Part shown: positions 20,275-32,600 of the stretch, piece after piece
Position numbering within the stretch: the first letter of the stretch is position 1
How the letters are laid out: every line of letters starts with the position of its first letter
Assembly (NCBI GenBank): GCA_009602735.1
Contig: WELA01012267.1
Coordinates: 29,106-67,499 of the forward strand
Direction: 5' to 3'
Length of the DNA: 38,394 bases
DNA from: Mesotaenium endlicherianum
Taxonomy: Eukaryota; Streptophyta; Zygnematophyceae; Zygnematales; Mesotaeniaceae
Program-made: the position numbers and the translations under genes
Notes under the pieces: model-generated
Told to the model about the DNA's origin: nothing
Database searches by the model: none
Seen by the model: only the letters and a program-made list of their open reading frames with translations

Positions 20275-20571
20275 GTGTTTCAACTATTGTTACATAATTT
20301 TGTTGCAGTGATTATTCACTTGGATGCCGCTTTTGCTGGCAGTCTTCTGCCATTTGCTGAATGTGTTCATGTTACTTGTTCTCCATTTGCTGAATGTGTT
20401 CATGTTACTTGTTTTCCAGGTGCACAGACAAAACCGGGCACCTCCTTAAGACTTGCAGCATCGGCAACTTCCCCTAGTGCAGCTTCCCCCAAGTCGACAG
20501 GCACCTGTGGCACAGGACATAGTCCAAGCGGGACCAAGCCCCTCAGCCATGTCTGTGCAAGACATTATTAA
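20275..20571 (+). CDS. Weak ORF spanning a tandem duplication, unknown
   Basis: A 98-residue frame whose N-terminal part is hydrophobic and contains FAECVHVTC twice because of a 33-bp duplication; the rest is Ser/Thr/Pro/Ala-rich. No family recognised. The cysteine-rich duplicated block may be coincidental. It could be part of an untranslated or spliced transcript. Confidence 0.15.
   Translation: MFQLLLHNFVAVIIHLDAAFAGSLLPFAECVHVTCSPFAECVHVTCFPGAQTKPGTSLRLAASATSPSAASPKSTGTCGTGHSPSGTKPLSHVCARHY
20350..20415 (+). repeat. 33-bp tandem duplication
   Basis: The unit beginning CCATTTGCTGAATGTG is present twice in a row (20350-20382 and 20383-20415) with one base different near the end. Confidence 0.9.
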
Positions 20572-21274
20572 TGCTCACTTTTTGCATTATAACATCATTG
20601 ATTGGGACTTGCACTGGACTTCCTGTATAGGTGAACCCAATAGATTAGGGAAGCGCAAAAAGTGATGAGTGCATGAAAGCCTTGTAAATAGGGATACACT
20701 TAGCCCCTTCTCTTAATTTGTACGTAACCTGCACAATGCTAGAACAGGCGCACATTGCATTCCAATAGGGTTAACGTTGTACAATTGTGGCACTGGTGTA
20801 AAGGATATACCGCGTGTATAATGGTCGCCTATATGACTCTCTTGCCCACTTGTTTTGTTCTTCTTTTGATATAATGTTGTCTTCCATGCAATACATCTAT
20901 GTCCTGTTCTTTGTAGCTTGGAACGGGTCCTTCACCTTCAATAAGTACATACATAATAATTTGTTTCATCTGCACGACTCTAGGTTATAGTCAGTACTCC
21001 TTATATGAATCATTTCTTTGTAAAGCACTCTGCTTTTGGGCTCACCATCGAGCACATGATGTTGATGCAACAATTCTTAGCACTATTGCAAAAAAGGTCA
21101 TTGTTGCGGAACCTCCACCTGACAGCACTGCCTAAATCCTATTGAATGGTAGGAAGCTTATCCCAAGTCCCACACCATTCACTACGATCTTATTATGGTT
21201 GCTGGCCTTATATGACAATATATATGTGAAATACACCGCAGAGTAAGATAAAATATAACCAGGAGTGATTGTAT
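20572..21274. other. No gene seen
   Basis: AT-rich sequence with stops in all frames and no repeat, RNA or element that I can recognise. Confidence 0.5.
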
Positions 21275-21634
21275 TTAGAAGAGAAGTTGAGAGTATAGTG
21301 AGATCGTGGAAGGAGCTTGTCCTCGAATGTTGTCATCGGGATGAGTTAGACTCACTTCTAGCAATACAGGTGCCTCTTCACTTAAATGCGCTGGATTTGA
21401 GATGTCTCCTACGTTGATCTCGTCAACAGGTAGGGGTTGCATCTCTGCCTGCCCTTGTTCTACATCTAGGGGAGATGAAGAAGACATATTCGTGCAGAGA
21501 ATGTATTGTGTTAAATGCCTAAGCAAGAGTGGTGCAATGAAGGCTGCATCTGCTGCATAAATGATAGTTTTGGGTGAGGCTTGATTTCTTGCTCCAATGG
21601 TTTCTTGATTGCTTGGCGCGAAAAACTTTGCCAA
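21275..21634 (-). CDS. Hypothetical ORF, 119 residues
   Basis: The ATG-started minus-strand frame encodes a protein with no motif I recognise. The N-terminal half is mildly hydrophobic (around AAFIAPLLLRHLTQYIL). The C-terminal half is acidic and Pro/Ser-rich (VDEINVGDISNPAHLSEE). Chance is possible at this length, and no neighbouring frame supports it as an exon. Confidence 0.25.
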   Translation of the reverse strand: MAKFFAPSNQETIGARNQASPKTIIYAADAAFIAPLLLRHLTQYILCTNMSSSSPLDVEQGQAEMQPLPVDEINVGDISNPAHLSEEAPVLLEVSLTHPDDNIRGQAPSTISLYSQLLF

Positions 21635-22700
21635 ATTTTGGTGAAAGTTGGCATAGGGACAGGCAAACGTTTCATATTTGGCGACAGAATGCTACGGAGT
21701 ACAGTAGGCGGGGTTTGACAAGTCGATTTTGACGTGTACGCCCGTGTACTTCGTACGAACGATAACTATGCAATATAAGGTAGCAACTGTGTGTCCATTC
21801 CTGAAAATGCAAATGGTCATTTACGTATTGACCTATTTGGTTCACTTCTCATCACGTTTCAATTTCAAACGTGAAGTGAGTGAAAAGCAAGCAGCGCGCA
21901 AAAGTGCACCGTAAACCATGAAACATGTCCAATTTTGAACAAAAACGACGAGTTGTACCGCCGGGTAGACGCTGGTACAGTCGAATAGGATAGAACCGGT
22001 CATTTTTGGCCATATGAACCAGCCCTAAACCACCGATCAGTGTCGCGAGTGACAGCCATGGTCAATTTGACACGCACATGCAGCGGAAGTTGTGGCGGGC
22101 AAAGTACGGCGCAGGGACCATCTTCCTCAAAAGTCCACACAAGAGTGAGCTGGACTAGAGGCAAGGACTAGGTTAAAAGCGGAATGCATGACGTGTACAG
22201 TAAGCGACACCCTGAATGGGTGGGGTGGACAAGCTAGAGCGGGCTTCGGTCCACCGATTGTTAGGCCAGAGAGATGACCACGACACATCGGACAATTTAG
22301 AACACGTTTGAAAGGCACGACGGGGACGGCCAGGTCAGAACTTGGTCTCTGGCAGGGTAGCCACGACATGGTTGCCACGGCTACGAGGACCATGGCAACT
22401 GCCACATACGCTCGACCGCGCATCTTGAGGCGAACAAGTCACGCGCTACTCCAGCTTGGCAGCCTGAGAGGGCTCGATGACACGAGCGTGAGCTTTTAAG
22501 TCGAAGTGACCTCGAAAATGCATGTGCCGACTTGGGAAAGAAGACAAGCACACGCAAAAATGGATTTCATTTTGCGCGGAGAGAGGAGGAAGGGAGAGAG
22601 ACCGCGAAGGCGAGAATAACATCCCCACGATGACGAGGAGCCAGAGAGCCACGCTCTTGCCAACGTATTCAAGGACCATTTTCCTTTTTGCAATCCGGAC
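21635..22700. other. Intergenic sequence, no gene seen
   Basis: Mixed composition, GC rising toward 22.5 kb. No conserved protein frame. The part from about 22100 could be the U3 of an unrecognised LTR or a promoter region because of the TATA box at 22701. Confidence 0.4.
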
Positions 22701-22708
22701 TATAAATA
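22701..22708 (+). promoter_or_regulatory. TATA box, promoter-like
   Basis: TATAAATA followed by a short inverted pair GCTAGCAAGCTAGC. A gene or LTR start about 30 bases downstream would fit, but no coding frame follows, so the owner is unknown. Confidence 0.3.
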
Positions 22709-23554
22709 GCTAGCAAGCTAGCACTCACGAGCTTCCTAGACACCTTGGCAAGCTAGGGTTAGCAGATTTGATATGCTAGAAGAATCTTCAACGGAAACCC
22801 AAACAACAAACACCAATGTATGTGCGAAGAACGCATAAGATGGTGAGTTGCTGGTCAAAGTTCAAGCTTTCAAAACTCCTTTTGCGAGAAGGAAGCATTC
22901 CCCTAACATTATTTTTAAGCTGGGACAACAAACCCAAGAGAAGCCTCCATGGTTGCCACTTCATCAAGTAAGTGAAAAAATATAGTAAATGAGACGTTGC
23001 TTCATGTGTGAGTCGAACATCCCCCCACAACCCATCCCTACGTATGAAACCTCAAAAGCGATGCACCGGCCTACCTACCCATACATCTCTCATGAAGATG
23101 TGTGCCTCGAGCGCTCAACCTGTCAATAAGAGAAAGGGAGTGGGCTACATACGTCGGGCCCAGAGGAAGCTCAGCCCTAACCGATATGTTACAAAAATTA
23201 TATACAGAATCCAAGAATGTTCCCGAAAATAGGTGCTATAGACAGCCACGGCCCCTGCTGCGCCGGCTCAGCCGCATTCCAAGTGTCGATCACTCCTTGC
23301 TCCTTGCACCTTTGTATATCATATGAACATCGTGGGGACCTGCGAGCGCGCTCGTTGACAGTGAGCCAACAGAGGGGAGCCGAGGTGACAACAGTTGTCA
23401 CAGCGGTGGCGCGCCCTCTGGCAACGGCCCCAGATACTTCTCGCGCCGGTATCGCCTGCCCTCGGGATCCAAGCTGCGCGCGAGAAATACAACACACGCG
23501 ATGTGTATAGTCAGCGCCTATTTACGGCGAGAAGACAACAATCGATGCTCGCTC
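22709..23554. other. No gene seen; 3' flank of ATG2
   Basis: Short frames only. Since ATG2 is on the minus strand, its 3' untranslated region and polyadenylation site would lie in this stretch; I could not locate them. Confidence 0.4.
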
Positions 23555-23651
23555 TCAATACTCGTGGTCAGCCACCACGTTGCGTGGATGTGAGAGATTG
23601 AAGGAGCCACGGGTACGCAGTCGAGCACACTTCTTTCCCTTCCAGTGTCCA
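23555..23651 (-). CDS. ATG2: ATG2 possible last exon J
   Basis: After the acceptor CACCTGCAG, 97 bases keep phase with exon I and end in TGA at 23557-23555. The peptide (starting GHWKGKKCARLRTRG) does not clearly match the usual ATG2 tail, so either this exon or the stop at the end of exon I may be right. Confidence 0.3.
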
Positions 23652-26600
23652 CTGCAGGTGACTGCGTGCGTGTGCGTGAGTGCGCACGTGTGCATGTGCA
23701 TGTGCATGTGGGTGTGGGTGTGCATGAGTCATTGTGAGGATATGAATGTGAAGATGTGCCTGTGTCCGTATGGTTGTGATGGTGCATGTGTGTATTTTCA
23801 GGAAAAAGTGGGGCAATGCCAAGAGGGAAACAAGCACGACACGTGTCGCTCACCCGTTGCGCGCGCCTTGGAGGGCTCTCTGCAGAGCCCCCACCGCCGC
23901 CGACGCCGGCACGATCGCGGCAGCTGGCGCCGCCCGGACGGCGCCAGCTAGCGCCTCGCCCGCCCCCGCCCCTCGCCGGTACGCCTTCACGGGATTGGCC
24001 ACGAGCGACGCCACCGTCCAATGGACAGCCCGGATGATGCCATCGCACGCCTGCTGCAGCCCCTCATAGGCGTCAGCCGGCTGGTTCGCCTTCGCCACGT
24101 GGAGGAAACCTGGCGACGCGCCGGCGAGCGATAGGGTGGTGGTGGCGGCGGCGGAGGAGGAGGAGGAGGAAGAGGAGGACGGGCGGGCGGGCAGCCTCTC
24201 GGCGCCAGCTGTCAGCGCCACCTGCTCCAGGAGCCCGTGGGCCCCACCCGCGAGCCCCGCCCCGACGCCAAGTGCTTCGACTGAGACTGTGTGGAGGAAC
24301 TTGACCGCGCCTGCAGAGGCAAGTCACGCGGCAGAAACGAGCCGACAAAGCGAAGGTTAGAGTCAGTCAGGACCCGATTTGAGGGCAGAGTAAGGTCGGC
24401 TGAGGGAGGAAAGGCCGCCTTTTGGCAGCAGCACCTCTCTCCCCCTCTCCCTCTCTCCAGCAGCATTAGCTCTTGTTTTGGGGGCTGGTAAGTGTGAGTC
24501 AGCAGCCAGTCAGCCACGAGTCAGCAGGTCAAAGTGGGAAGCCAGCACTGAATGCGCCACATGTCAGAATGCCCCCAGCACGTGAAGCAAGTGGACCCCA
24601 CATGGGGGCAGCTTCGGGAGCGCTCGAAAGAGGGAGCCGATAGAGAGCCAGAGGGCTGAAGAGAGCTGAAGCGCACACAGATGCGTGGCGGAAGTCTTGC
24701 TCCGTGAACAGCCAGTTGACAAATGGCCAGCAAGACTGGTCGTCGTGCAAATGCGTGTGCGCGCGAGTGTGCGTGCGTACGTGCGCGTGTCTGTGTGTGC
24801 GTGTGAGTGTTCCTGTGCGCTTGTGTATGTGAGTACGTGGCAGTGCGGACGCATGTGCGCGTGCATGTGTGTTTCTATGTAAATTTGTCGTCCCATATGT
24901 ATGAGCGCCTGCGCTAGAGGGGGGGGGGGNCAGGGTCACTCCAGGAGCTGTGTTTGGGGGGGGGGGGGGGGGGGGGGCATGGCACCTTTGCGGAGGCCGC
25001 GGAGGAGCCGCCCGTCGCGGTAGTAGTGCTGAGCTGGCAGCCTGACGAGCTGGACGGCGCTGGCGGCGATGGCATAGAGTGGCGAGATGGGGCCCACTCC
25101 CTGCACAAACTTCAGTACCTGCCGATCGAGGGAACGGGAGGGCATCAGCAGATAGCCGAGAGCTTCCAGGACAGAGGGGGGATGATGCGCAAGCGATTGG
25201 AAGGCAGGGAAGCGACGGCAGAAGCGAGGTTGAGAGGATGGCACGGTAGCGAGGAACGCCAAACTCGGCTCGTGTGCGCGCAAACGTGTCGCGGGCATGC
25301 GGGCACTTGCGTGCGCGCGTGCGCTGGCGGGCGCGTGCAAGAGAGAACATGGTTATGCTGACTGAAGCGAGTGGAGTCGCGCGATACGATAACTTTTGAC
25401 AGCGCACATACCAGCCCATCAGTAGGTTCCTCCACACTCGTCTCTGATACAACCCCCCCCCCCTCCCCCCCCTGTAAGAGGCTGACAAAGGGAGGAAATG
25501 AATCAAGACAAGAAGGGATTGAGCGGAGAGGGAGGAGGGAGGAGCTGACCGGACTTGAAGAAGNTGTGTGTGTGCGTGCTTGTGTGTGTGTGTGTGTGCG
25601 CGTGTTTGTGTATGCGTCTGCAAAATAAAATCCATCTACACTAGGAGTGTATGCATGCGCCTATAGGGATGCATGTGTACGCATGTGTGTGCGTGTGCGT
25701 GCGCGTGCGCTCGCACAAAACATCAGTACATATCGGAAGTGCCCTTATAAGTGTCTGCATGCACGTGCACGTGCGCGCGCGCGTGTGCTGTGTGCATGTG
25801 TGTGCGTGCGTGCGTGCGCGCGTCTGCTTTATTGTTTTTGGAAAAGGGGCCGGGGGAGGGGGGGGGGAGAAGGAGGTCACCTTCCAGGAGACGAGGTTGA
25901 CGAGCTCGCCAAAGTTGCCCTCGCCGATGGCCGCTACGTTGACGCGGTGGGGCGTGTAGTCCACGCACACGGTGCACGCGCGCATCTCGAAGCGCTGCGC
26001 ATGCACGCACCCGCGGGGCGCGCCCGATGAGATTCGTTCCACGGGTGGCATGCAGAGTCGCGCCCGAGACGCGGGGCAGGAATCGACGGGGGCAATCGAC
26101 GTTCATCTCGTGAGATACACAATGTTCGTGTGCACGATCAATTCCGTCTCACTCCTCAGAGAAGAAAAGAGAGGACAGTGCGGAGGATGCGAAACGACAT
26201 GGGGTCCTCTCACCCACCAACTCGCGAACTTTTAACCTCAACCTCAGCCCCAACCCCTATTCCTCAATCGAGGGCCTCCCCGTCCGTCGCCCGAAACCAG
26301 AACAAAGTCAGAACAAGGAAGGGCCAGCGAGAAAGACCCAGCCAGCGGCGCCAGCAGACAGGCAAAACGGAGGGGTTGGCACCCTACATCAAGGACTCAG
26401 CAGTGGAAAGAACAACCGAGACAGCTTAAGTAAGAGGCATTGACTTCGGTATTCGACCGCACAGACAGCAGGTGCCAAAAAAAAAGAGGACGAGAATCCG
26501 GGCGCCAAGGAGGGAGCGCCACCTGGAAGAAGGGCAGCAGGGCCTCCTCCAGGGCCTCCAGGTCGCGCCACCTGGCGTCCCCCTCCGAACCCGGCGCGGG

Positions 26601-29600
26601 CCTGCCAGCTGCCGCTGCTGCCGCTGCTTCTGACGAGGAGGACGCCCCCGTCTCCAGGGAGGAGGAGGGGGAGGAGGAGAAGAATGCCGCGAGAAATTCG
26701 ACGTGTCGTTGGTGCAGGTGCACGCGCACAGGCAGCACCGTCACTCTCAGACTGCAGACACCCCAACCGCCCCCCCCGCCCCCCCGGCCAGGCCGCCCGC
26801 CCGTTTGCCCGCCCCGTGAGAACGTGCGCCGCAGGGAGATTGGCACACTCGCATTCAAGCCCCCGCGACATGCGGCGAATTCGCAATGTTGGAAAGGTTT
26901 GGGACATCCAAATTTGCAATTTGGAACAACAAGGCGCGTTGGGGATTCGGCAAGAGCCGGGTTGGGGAGGTTGGGGCGCGGGACCTGTCTGGTCCATCCC
27001 ATACTACTTGGGGCTAGAGTGGGACAGAGAACAGAAGAGAGATACGCATGGCAATAGAGAGGGACCAAAGAGCAAGAGAGATAAGGTCACTTCTTTGTGT
27101 TCGGGGGGGCGGGNNNNNNNNNNNNNNNNNNNNNNNNNNNNNNNNNNNNNNNNNNNNNNNNNNNNNNNNNNNNNNNNNNNNNNNNNNNNNNNNNNNNNNN
27201 NNNNNNNNNNNNNNNNNNNNNNNNNNNNNNNNNNNNNNNNNNNNNNNNNNNNNNNNNNNNNNNNNNNNNNNNNNNNNNNNNNNNNNNNNNGGGGGGGGTA
27301 AAGAGATGCATGAGTGCAGCAGCATGAGGTGGCAGAGGAGGGGACGGGAAAACGTAGGAAGCGCGGGGCGCACCAGAAGGCGTCCAGGTGGCCCTCCTCG
27401 CGGGCAGCGCTGCCGCCACCTGGCGCGACGGCGTCGCGCTCGATGACGACGTCGCGGGCGCCCGACTCGCGGGGCACCTCCTTGTGGTAGCCCAGCACCT
27501 TGCGCCAGGGCGCGCACGCCCCCTCGTCGAACAGGCTCACTGTGTGAACAGACACCCGCAGGCGGGAGGAGCACCCACCGCCGCTGCCGCCGCTGGCACT
27601 GGCGCTGGTGCTGGCGCCGCTGCTGCTGGTGCTGCTGGTGCTGCTGCTGCTGCCGCTGCCGCGGGAGCTGGCGCTGTTGCTGCTCGCGCTGCCACCTGGC
27701 GCAAAGGCGTCGAAGTGCACCTCGACGCCCTCGAGCACCAGCATCAGAAAGTTGTCCAGATGGCGCCCCCTCCGCACGCGGCCCTGCCCCGACGACCCCG
27801 GCTTCGGCCTCGCCCTGGCGCTGCTGCTGCGGCCGACACTGCCGCCGCCGCCACCTGTTGCCCCCCTGGGCGCACTGCTGTTGTGCGACACCTGTCGGTG
27901 CAGCGTTGCATCTCCGCCATATGACGTTCTAGCTGTCCGTGGAACACCGCTGCCCTCGCTGTGAGCTGACGTGGCAGCTCCAGGGGCTGCCAGCTCAGGC
28001 CAATCAGAGCCGCCATACAAGCTCCAGCAGATCCCAAATCCTTTGAGGCTGAACCTGCCGACAGCTGGTGAATACCTGCTCGTCGACGCAGCGCCAGCTG
28101 ACTCCCGCCGGCTGTCCTCGCTGCCGCCACCTGGCGCCGCAGCACATCCCCCAGTGGGACAGGTGTCATGAGCTCCTTGCCCCTGGGCAGCAAAGCGGGA
28201 GGCATTCAAGCGCCCCAAGCCTGCCCTTTCGCCGCGAGGAAACACGGTACTGCCAGGTGTCCCCCCTGCCGAGTGCTGTTGTCGCCAGGTGTCACCGCTG
28301 CTGCCGCCAGGTTGCATCGCTGCTGAGGTGGCGACGTGATCCTCCACCAGCGCCGGCGGAAGCCCGCCGTACCACCCGCTGGAGGCCGCCACCTCCGCGC
28401 CTCCTGTACCCTCCCCATTGCCACCTCGGCCTGTGCTACCTTGGAAGTGCGCCCCCACCTGCGCCCCTGCTGCCCTCGCCCCCCCCACCCCCCCCGCTGC
28501 GGCAGCCCCTCTATCAGCCAGCAAGACAGAATCCGTCTCTGCTTGAGAGGGGGGAAAGCCCACGTCCACGCCCACGCCCGCGTTCACATGTGGTCGAAGT
28601 TTGCCAGGGGAAGAGGAAGCGAGGCCACCCCCTCCTGAGCCACCTGACGCTGCCCACGCCAGCCTGGCGTTGCCCCTGCCCGAGTCGTAAAAGTCCTCGA
28701 TGAAGCCGAAAGCGCAGCCCTCGAAGGACCGCACGGGGCTGCAGAGATCGACAAGTGGCGCGTAGTCCTCCACTGCAGGGCCCCCCCTCCTCGTCCTATA
28801 CAAGCCCCCCCCTTCTTCTCCCCCATCCTCCTGCTCCTCCATGTCCTCCTCTGCTGTACAAGTGGCAATCACACGAGCGCTACTCCTCAGGCCTGGCGCC
28901 ACATGTCCCTCCGACCACACCGCCGCCTCCCCCTCCTCCTGCTCCTCCTCCCGCTGCTGCTTGCCCCTGCCCAGCCTTGTGTCGCCAAAATCTCTGTAAG
29001 TAAACGCGACCCAAGACTGCGCCCCGGGGACAGTGGCGGCAAGGGCAGCAGCAGGGGGGCTATGCCCCTCCCTCCCTCCTCCTCCTCCTGTACTACCTGT
29101 TTGGCCATACTCATGATCACCATACCCCCTACCTACGTCGACTCTACCGCTCAAACTATGACTGCTACAGTCATTATTTACAAACCACGGCCTGCAGGCG
29201 ACAGCAGCGCTTGCCCCCGCTGCCACTTGGCCGGCCCCGCCCAGGGTTGATGGACCGCCGCTGTCGTGGCCAAAGGCGGGGCCATAGCCGAGCACCCCGC
29301 TACTGCCGCTGCTGCCGCTGCTGTTGCTATCTGCCAGAGTGCTTCTCCTCCTCTCAGGCGAGCAGAGGAGGGCGGCAGCAGGGGCGCCGTCTGTGCCCTC
29401 TCCCCTTCTCCACCTCCCGTCCCCACCCCCACCAGGAAAATTGCCCACAGCTGCAGCTGCTGCCGCCGTGCTCGCACCCCCACGCGCGTGCGCGCCCGTA
29501 TCAGGGGCGGTTGATATCTGACGGCGGTGGTAGTCGCTGCTAAAGACATTGATGTTCACGTTGCTGACGTGTCTTGCGCTAATGTGGCTGCCATGGCTGC

Positions 29601-32600
29601 CGCCATCGTCGTCGACGCCGCTGCCGCTGCCAATGTTTTTGCTGATGTCACTGCAGAGGGTAATGGCATCATTGCCCACGCCGCCCGCACCAGTCAAGCC
29701 GCTCGTCCCAAAGACAGGGGTGCCGCCCAGCGGGAAGGCACCCATGTCAGTATCCACGTCATCATCCACATCAGCATCTTCTCCACCTATCTCCTCGCTG
29801 CACAAAGTCTGGCGCGAGAACACCCCCTCCCGGCCACCCCTACCCCCAATCCCACCCCCACCCTCCTCTTGCTTGCTATTTACACCGCTCTTGGGGGGGG
29901 CATCTCGACCACCCAATGCCAGGCTGGCACTCGCAGCACCTTTCCCAGGAGCCCGTTCACACTGCAAAGAAAAGCCCTGTCCCAGAAACAGCCCTGCCTC
30001 TCGCAGGCCCCCCGCAGGCGTGCCTGCGCCAGCGCCGACCCCAGCCCTGCCAATACTGGGGACGCTTCTGGAGGTGCCAGCTGTCGCGCTCTGGCCGTGG
30101 CCCCGGCTCTGGCTCCAGCCTTGGCTCTGGCTCCTAATTCGGCTCCCATCAGACCTGTACAAAAAACAATCATCCGGCAGACTGTCCTGCTCCTCCTCCC
30201 CCTCCTCCTCCTTTTCCTGCTGCTGCTGCTGCCCCTGCTGTGAGAAAGTGCCACTGCTGGGACGGGGCGTGGGGTTGTTTGTCATGGAGAGCTCATCCCC
30301 GCCAGCTGGCAGGACGGCGTCACCTGGCGCAGTGGCCCCGCGGCTCATACGAGCTGCCACCTGTGCAAAGGCTGCGTCCGTGGTAGGGTCAGCAGGAGGG
30401 ACTTCATATGAGGTGGCACCTTGTGGCGCAAGGCCTCCTCCTGCCACGTCAGCAGCTGCCCCACCGCACCGCTGCTTGCCAGCGAAGATGGGGCCCACGG
30501 CCTGGCCCGCCTTGTGTGCGCCACCTGGTGAGGAAGAGGGCCCTCCTTCTGCACCTCGCTGCATCATCCCTACAGGCGGCTGAGGGGGCTGCGTGCCAGG
30601 TGGCGACGCAGAGGAGGCCGCCTGCTGCTGCTGACCTGGCAGGGGAACCTCTGGCATGAAGAGCTGCTGCAGCTGCGCCGCGAGCCTGCCAAGTGCCGCC
30701 GTGGTGTCGCGACAAGTCGCCAGCTTCAGCTGGTTGGGGGAGCACGCAACCGCCCACTGCGGAAGATCGTCCTCTCGGGTAATTTTGACTGACACCTGGC
30801 AGATGGCTTGGCTGGCCAGGCTGGCAACCTGGAGACACAGCGCACGCGTGGGGCTTTCATCAAAGAATGAGCAGTGGCTGCGCATTAGATGCCGATGACG
30901 CATCCGATTGGACGGCAACGAGCAGAGTCCAGCCGCCCGCCCACAAGGTTGGAGGACAGCTGGCAAGCTGGCAGCAGCCCCCTACCGCTGTTCCACGCCC
31001 AGCTGGCTGTGTACAGCAGACACACGCCTGCATGCTCGTGTGCACTCACGCACTTGCACAAAGGCGCAAGCACACGCACGCGCGCAAGCACACGCACGCG
31101 CGCGAGCACACGCATGTGCACGTGCATGCAGATGCAAACACGCGCCTGCCCACGCAGCTGCGAACCCGGTGAGCTGCATGTGCATGGGCATGGGTACATG
31201 TGATGCACACGTTGTGTATGATCTCTCTTTCTCTCTCTCTCTCGTCGTGCACGGCGCACACGACACATGCACACGGTTGAGCACGTGCTGCTGAGAGCTA
31301 CGCGCGCACAATGCAAGCCAGAGGAGGACTGCAGTAGCAGCAGCAGCAGCAGCGCTGCCGCCACCACCAGCAGTAGGCGCAGCCGCAGCAGCAGCAGCAG
31401 CAGCAGTAGGAGAAGCAACAGCAGCAGCAACAACAGGGGCAGAAGGCAACAGCAGGAGCAGCAGCACCAGCAGCAACAGCAGGAGCAGCAGCAACAGTGG
31501 GAGGAGCAGGAGCAGCAGCGGCAACAGCAGGAGCAGCAGGAGCACCAGCAGGGGAGCATACCTGCACGAAGCCGGCTCCCTGCATGGCCCCGAGAGAGTA
31601 CCGCGCGCCGTCAGGATCGAGGGCCCGCGCTGAGCTGGCAGCTGTGTCCAACACGCACAGCGCGCCGTCGCGCAGCCACATGTCGAGCTGGGTGGCGTCA
31701 GAGCCCGGGACCACATTGCTCGCCACTCGGAGGGCGGCGGCCGCCAGCACACCGGATACGGGAGAAAAGCACGCCGCTGAGTCAGCGGAGAAGGGCGCTG
31801 ACGAGGACGACGATGACGTGCGGTGGCTTTGCCCGTGGCTGTCCACATGGGGCACCGCTTGGCGGCTGCTCTGCCCAGGTGGCGACTGCTGACCACTGTG
31901 AGTGTGGCGTTGGCCATGTTGACCGTGTTGACCTGGTTGACCGGGTTGACCACAGCGGCTCCGCTGGCGTTGAACTTCGGGTACATAGTCCACCTCAAGC
32001 CCTGGCTCGTACGACAGGGCGACGTCATAGAGGTCCACAAGCACGTGCATGGTGGGCTTGCCACCTGGCTTGCTCTGGCGTTTGGACGCTGACTCAGCAC
32101 GCCCAAGCTCTGAGAGCCTCTCTGCTGACGATGCGCTGTCGCGTCTGACGGGGCCAGCCTCCCCGCCACAGTCTAACTCTGCACCTGTGTGGCCGACTCC
32201 CGTGGCGCCACCTGGATGACTTGCGGCCCGCGCCGCAGCCTGGGGTCCTCGGGCGGCGGCGTTGGCGGGCGTGGGCAGTGGTGGCGGCGGCCACGTGGCA
32301 GCCCCTGATTGGGCGGCGTTCTCACGCACCCCCGCGCCAAACGTCTCGTCAGCAAACGCCAGCAGCGGGAGCATCCAGTCGAGCCGGCCCCCGTGTGCGA
32401 CAAGTGTGCACCCCTTGACGCTGACAGCAGCAATTGCTTCGGCAGAAAGCCTGCTCCCGGACCTCCCCCCGAGCCTGCCCCCGCGGCAGCGCCCGGGCCA
32501 CGCCATGTAGGTCAGGGTGGTCCCCGCCCGCCCGCCAGCAAGCGCGTTCCCTCCGTCCTCGCCTGCGCTTCCTCTTCCCACGTTGTCGTCCCTGAACTCC

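Noticed and set aside
29549..30583. A 344-residue plus-strand frame opposite ATG2 exon D
   Set aside because: It is antisense to conserved ATG2 coding sequence and rich in Pro/Ser/Leu from reversed low-complexity codons.
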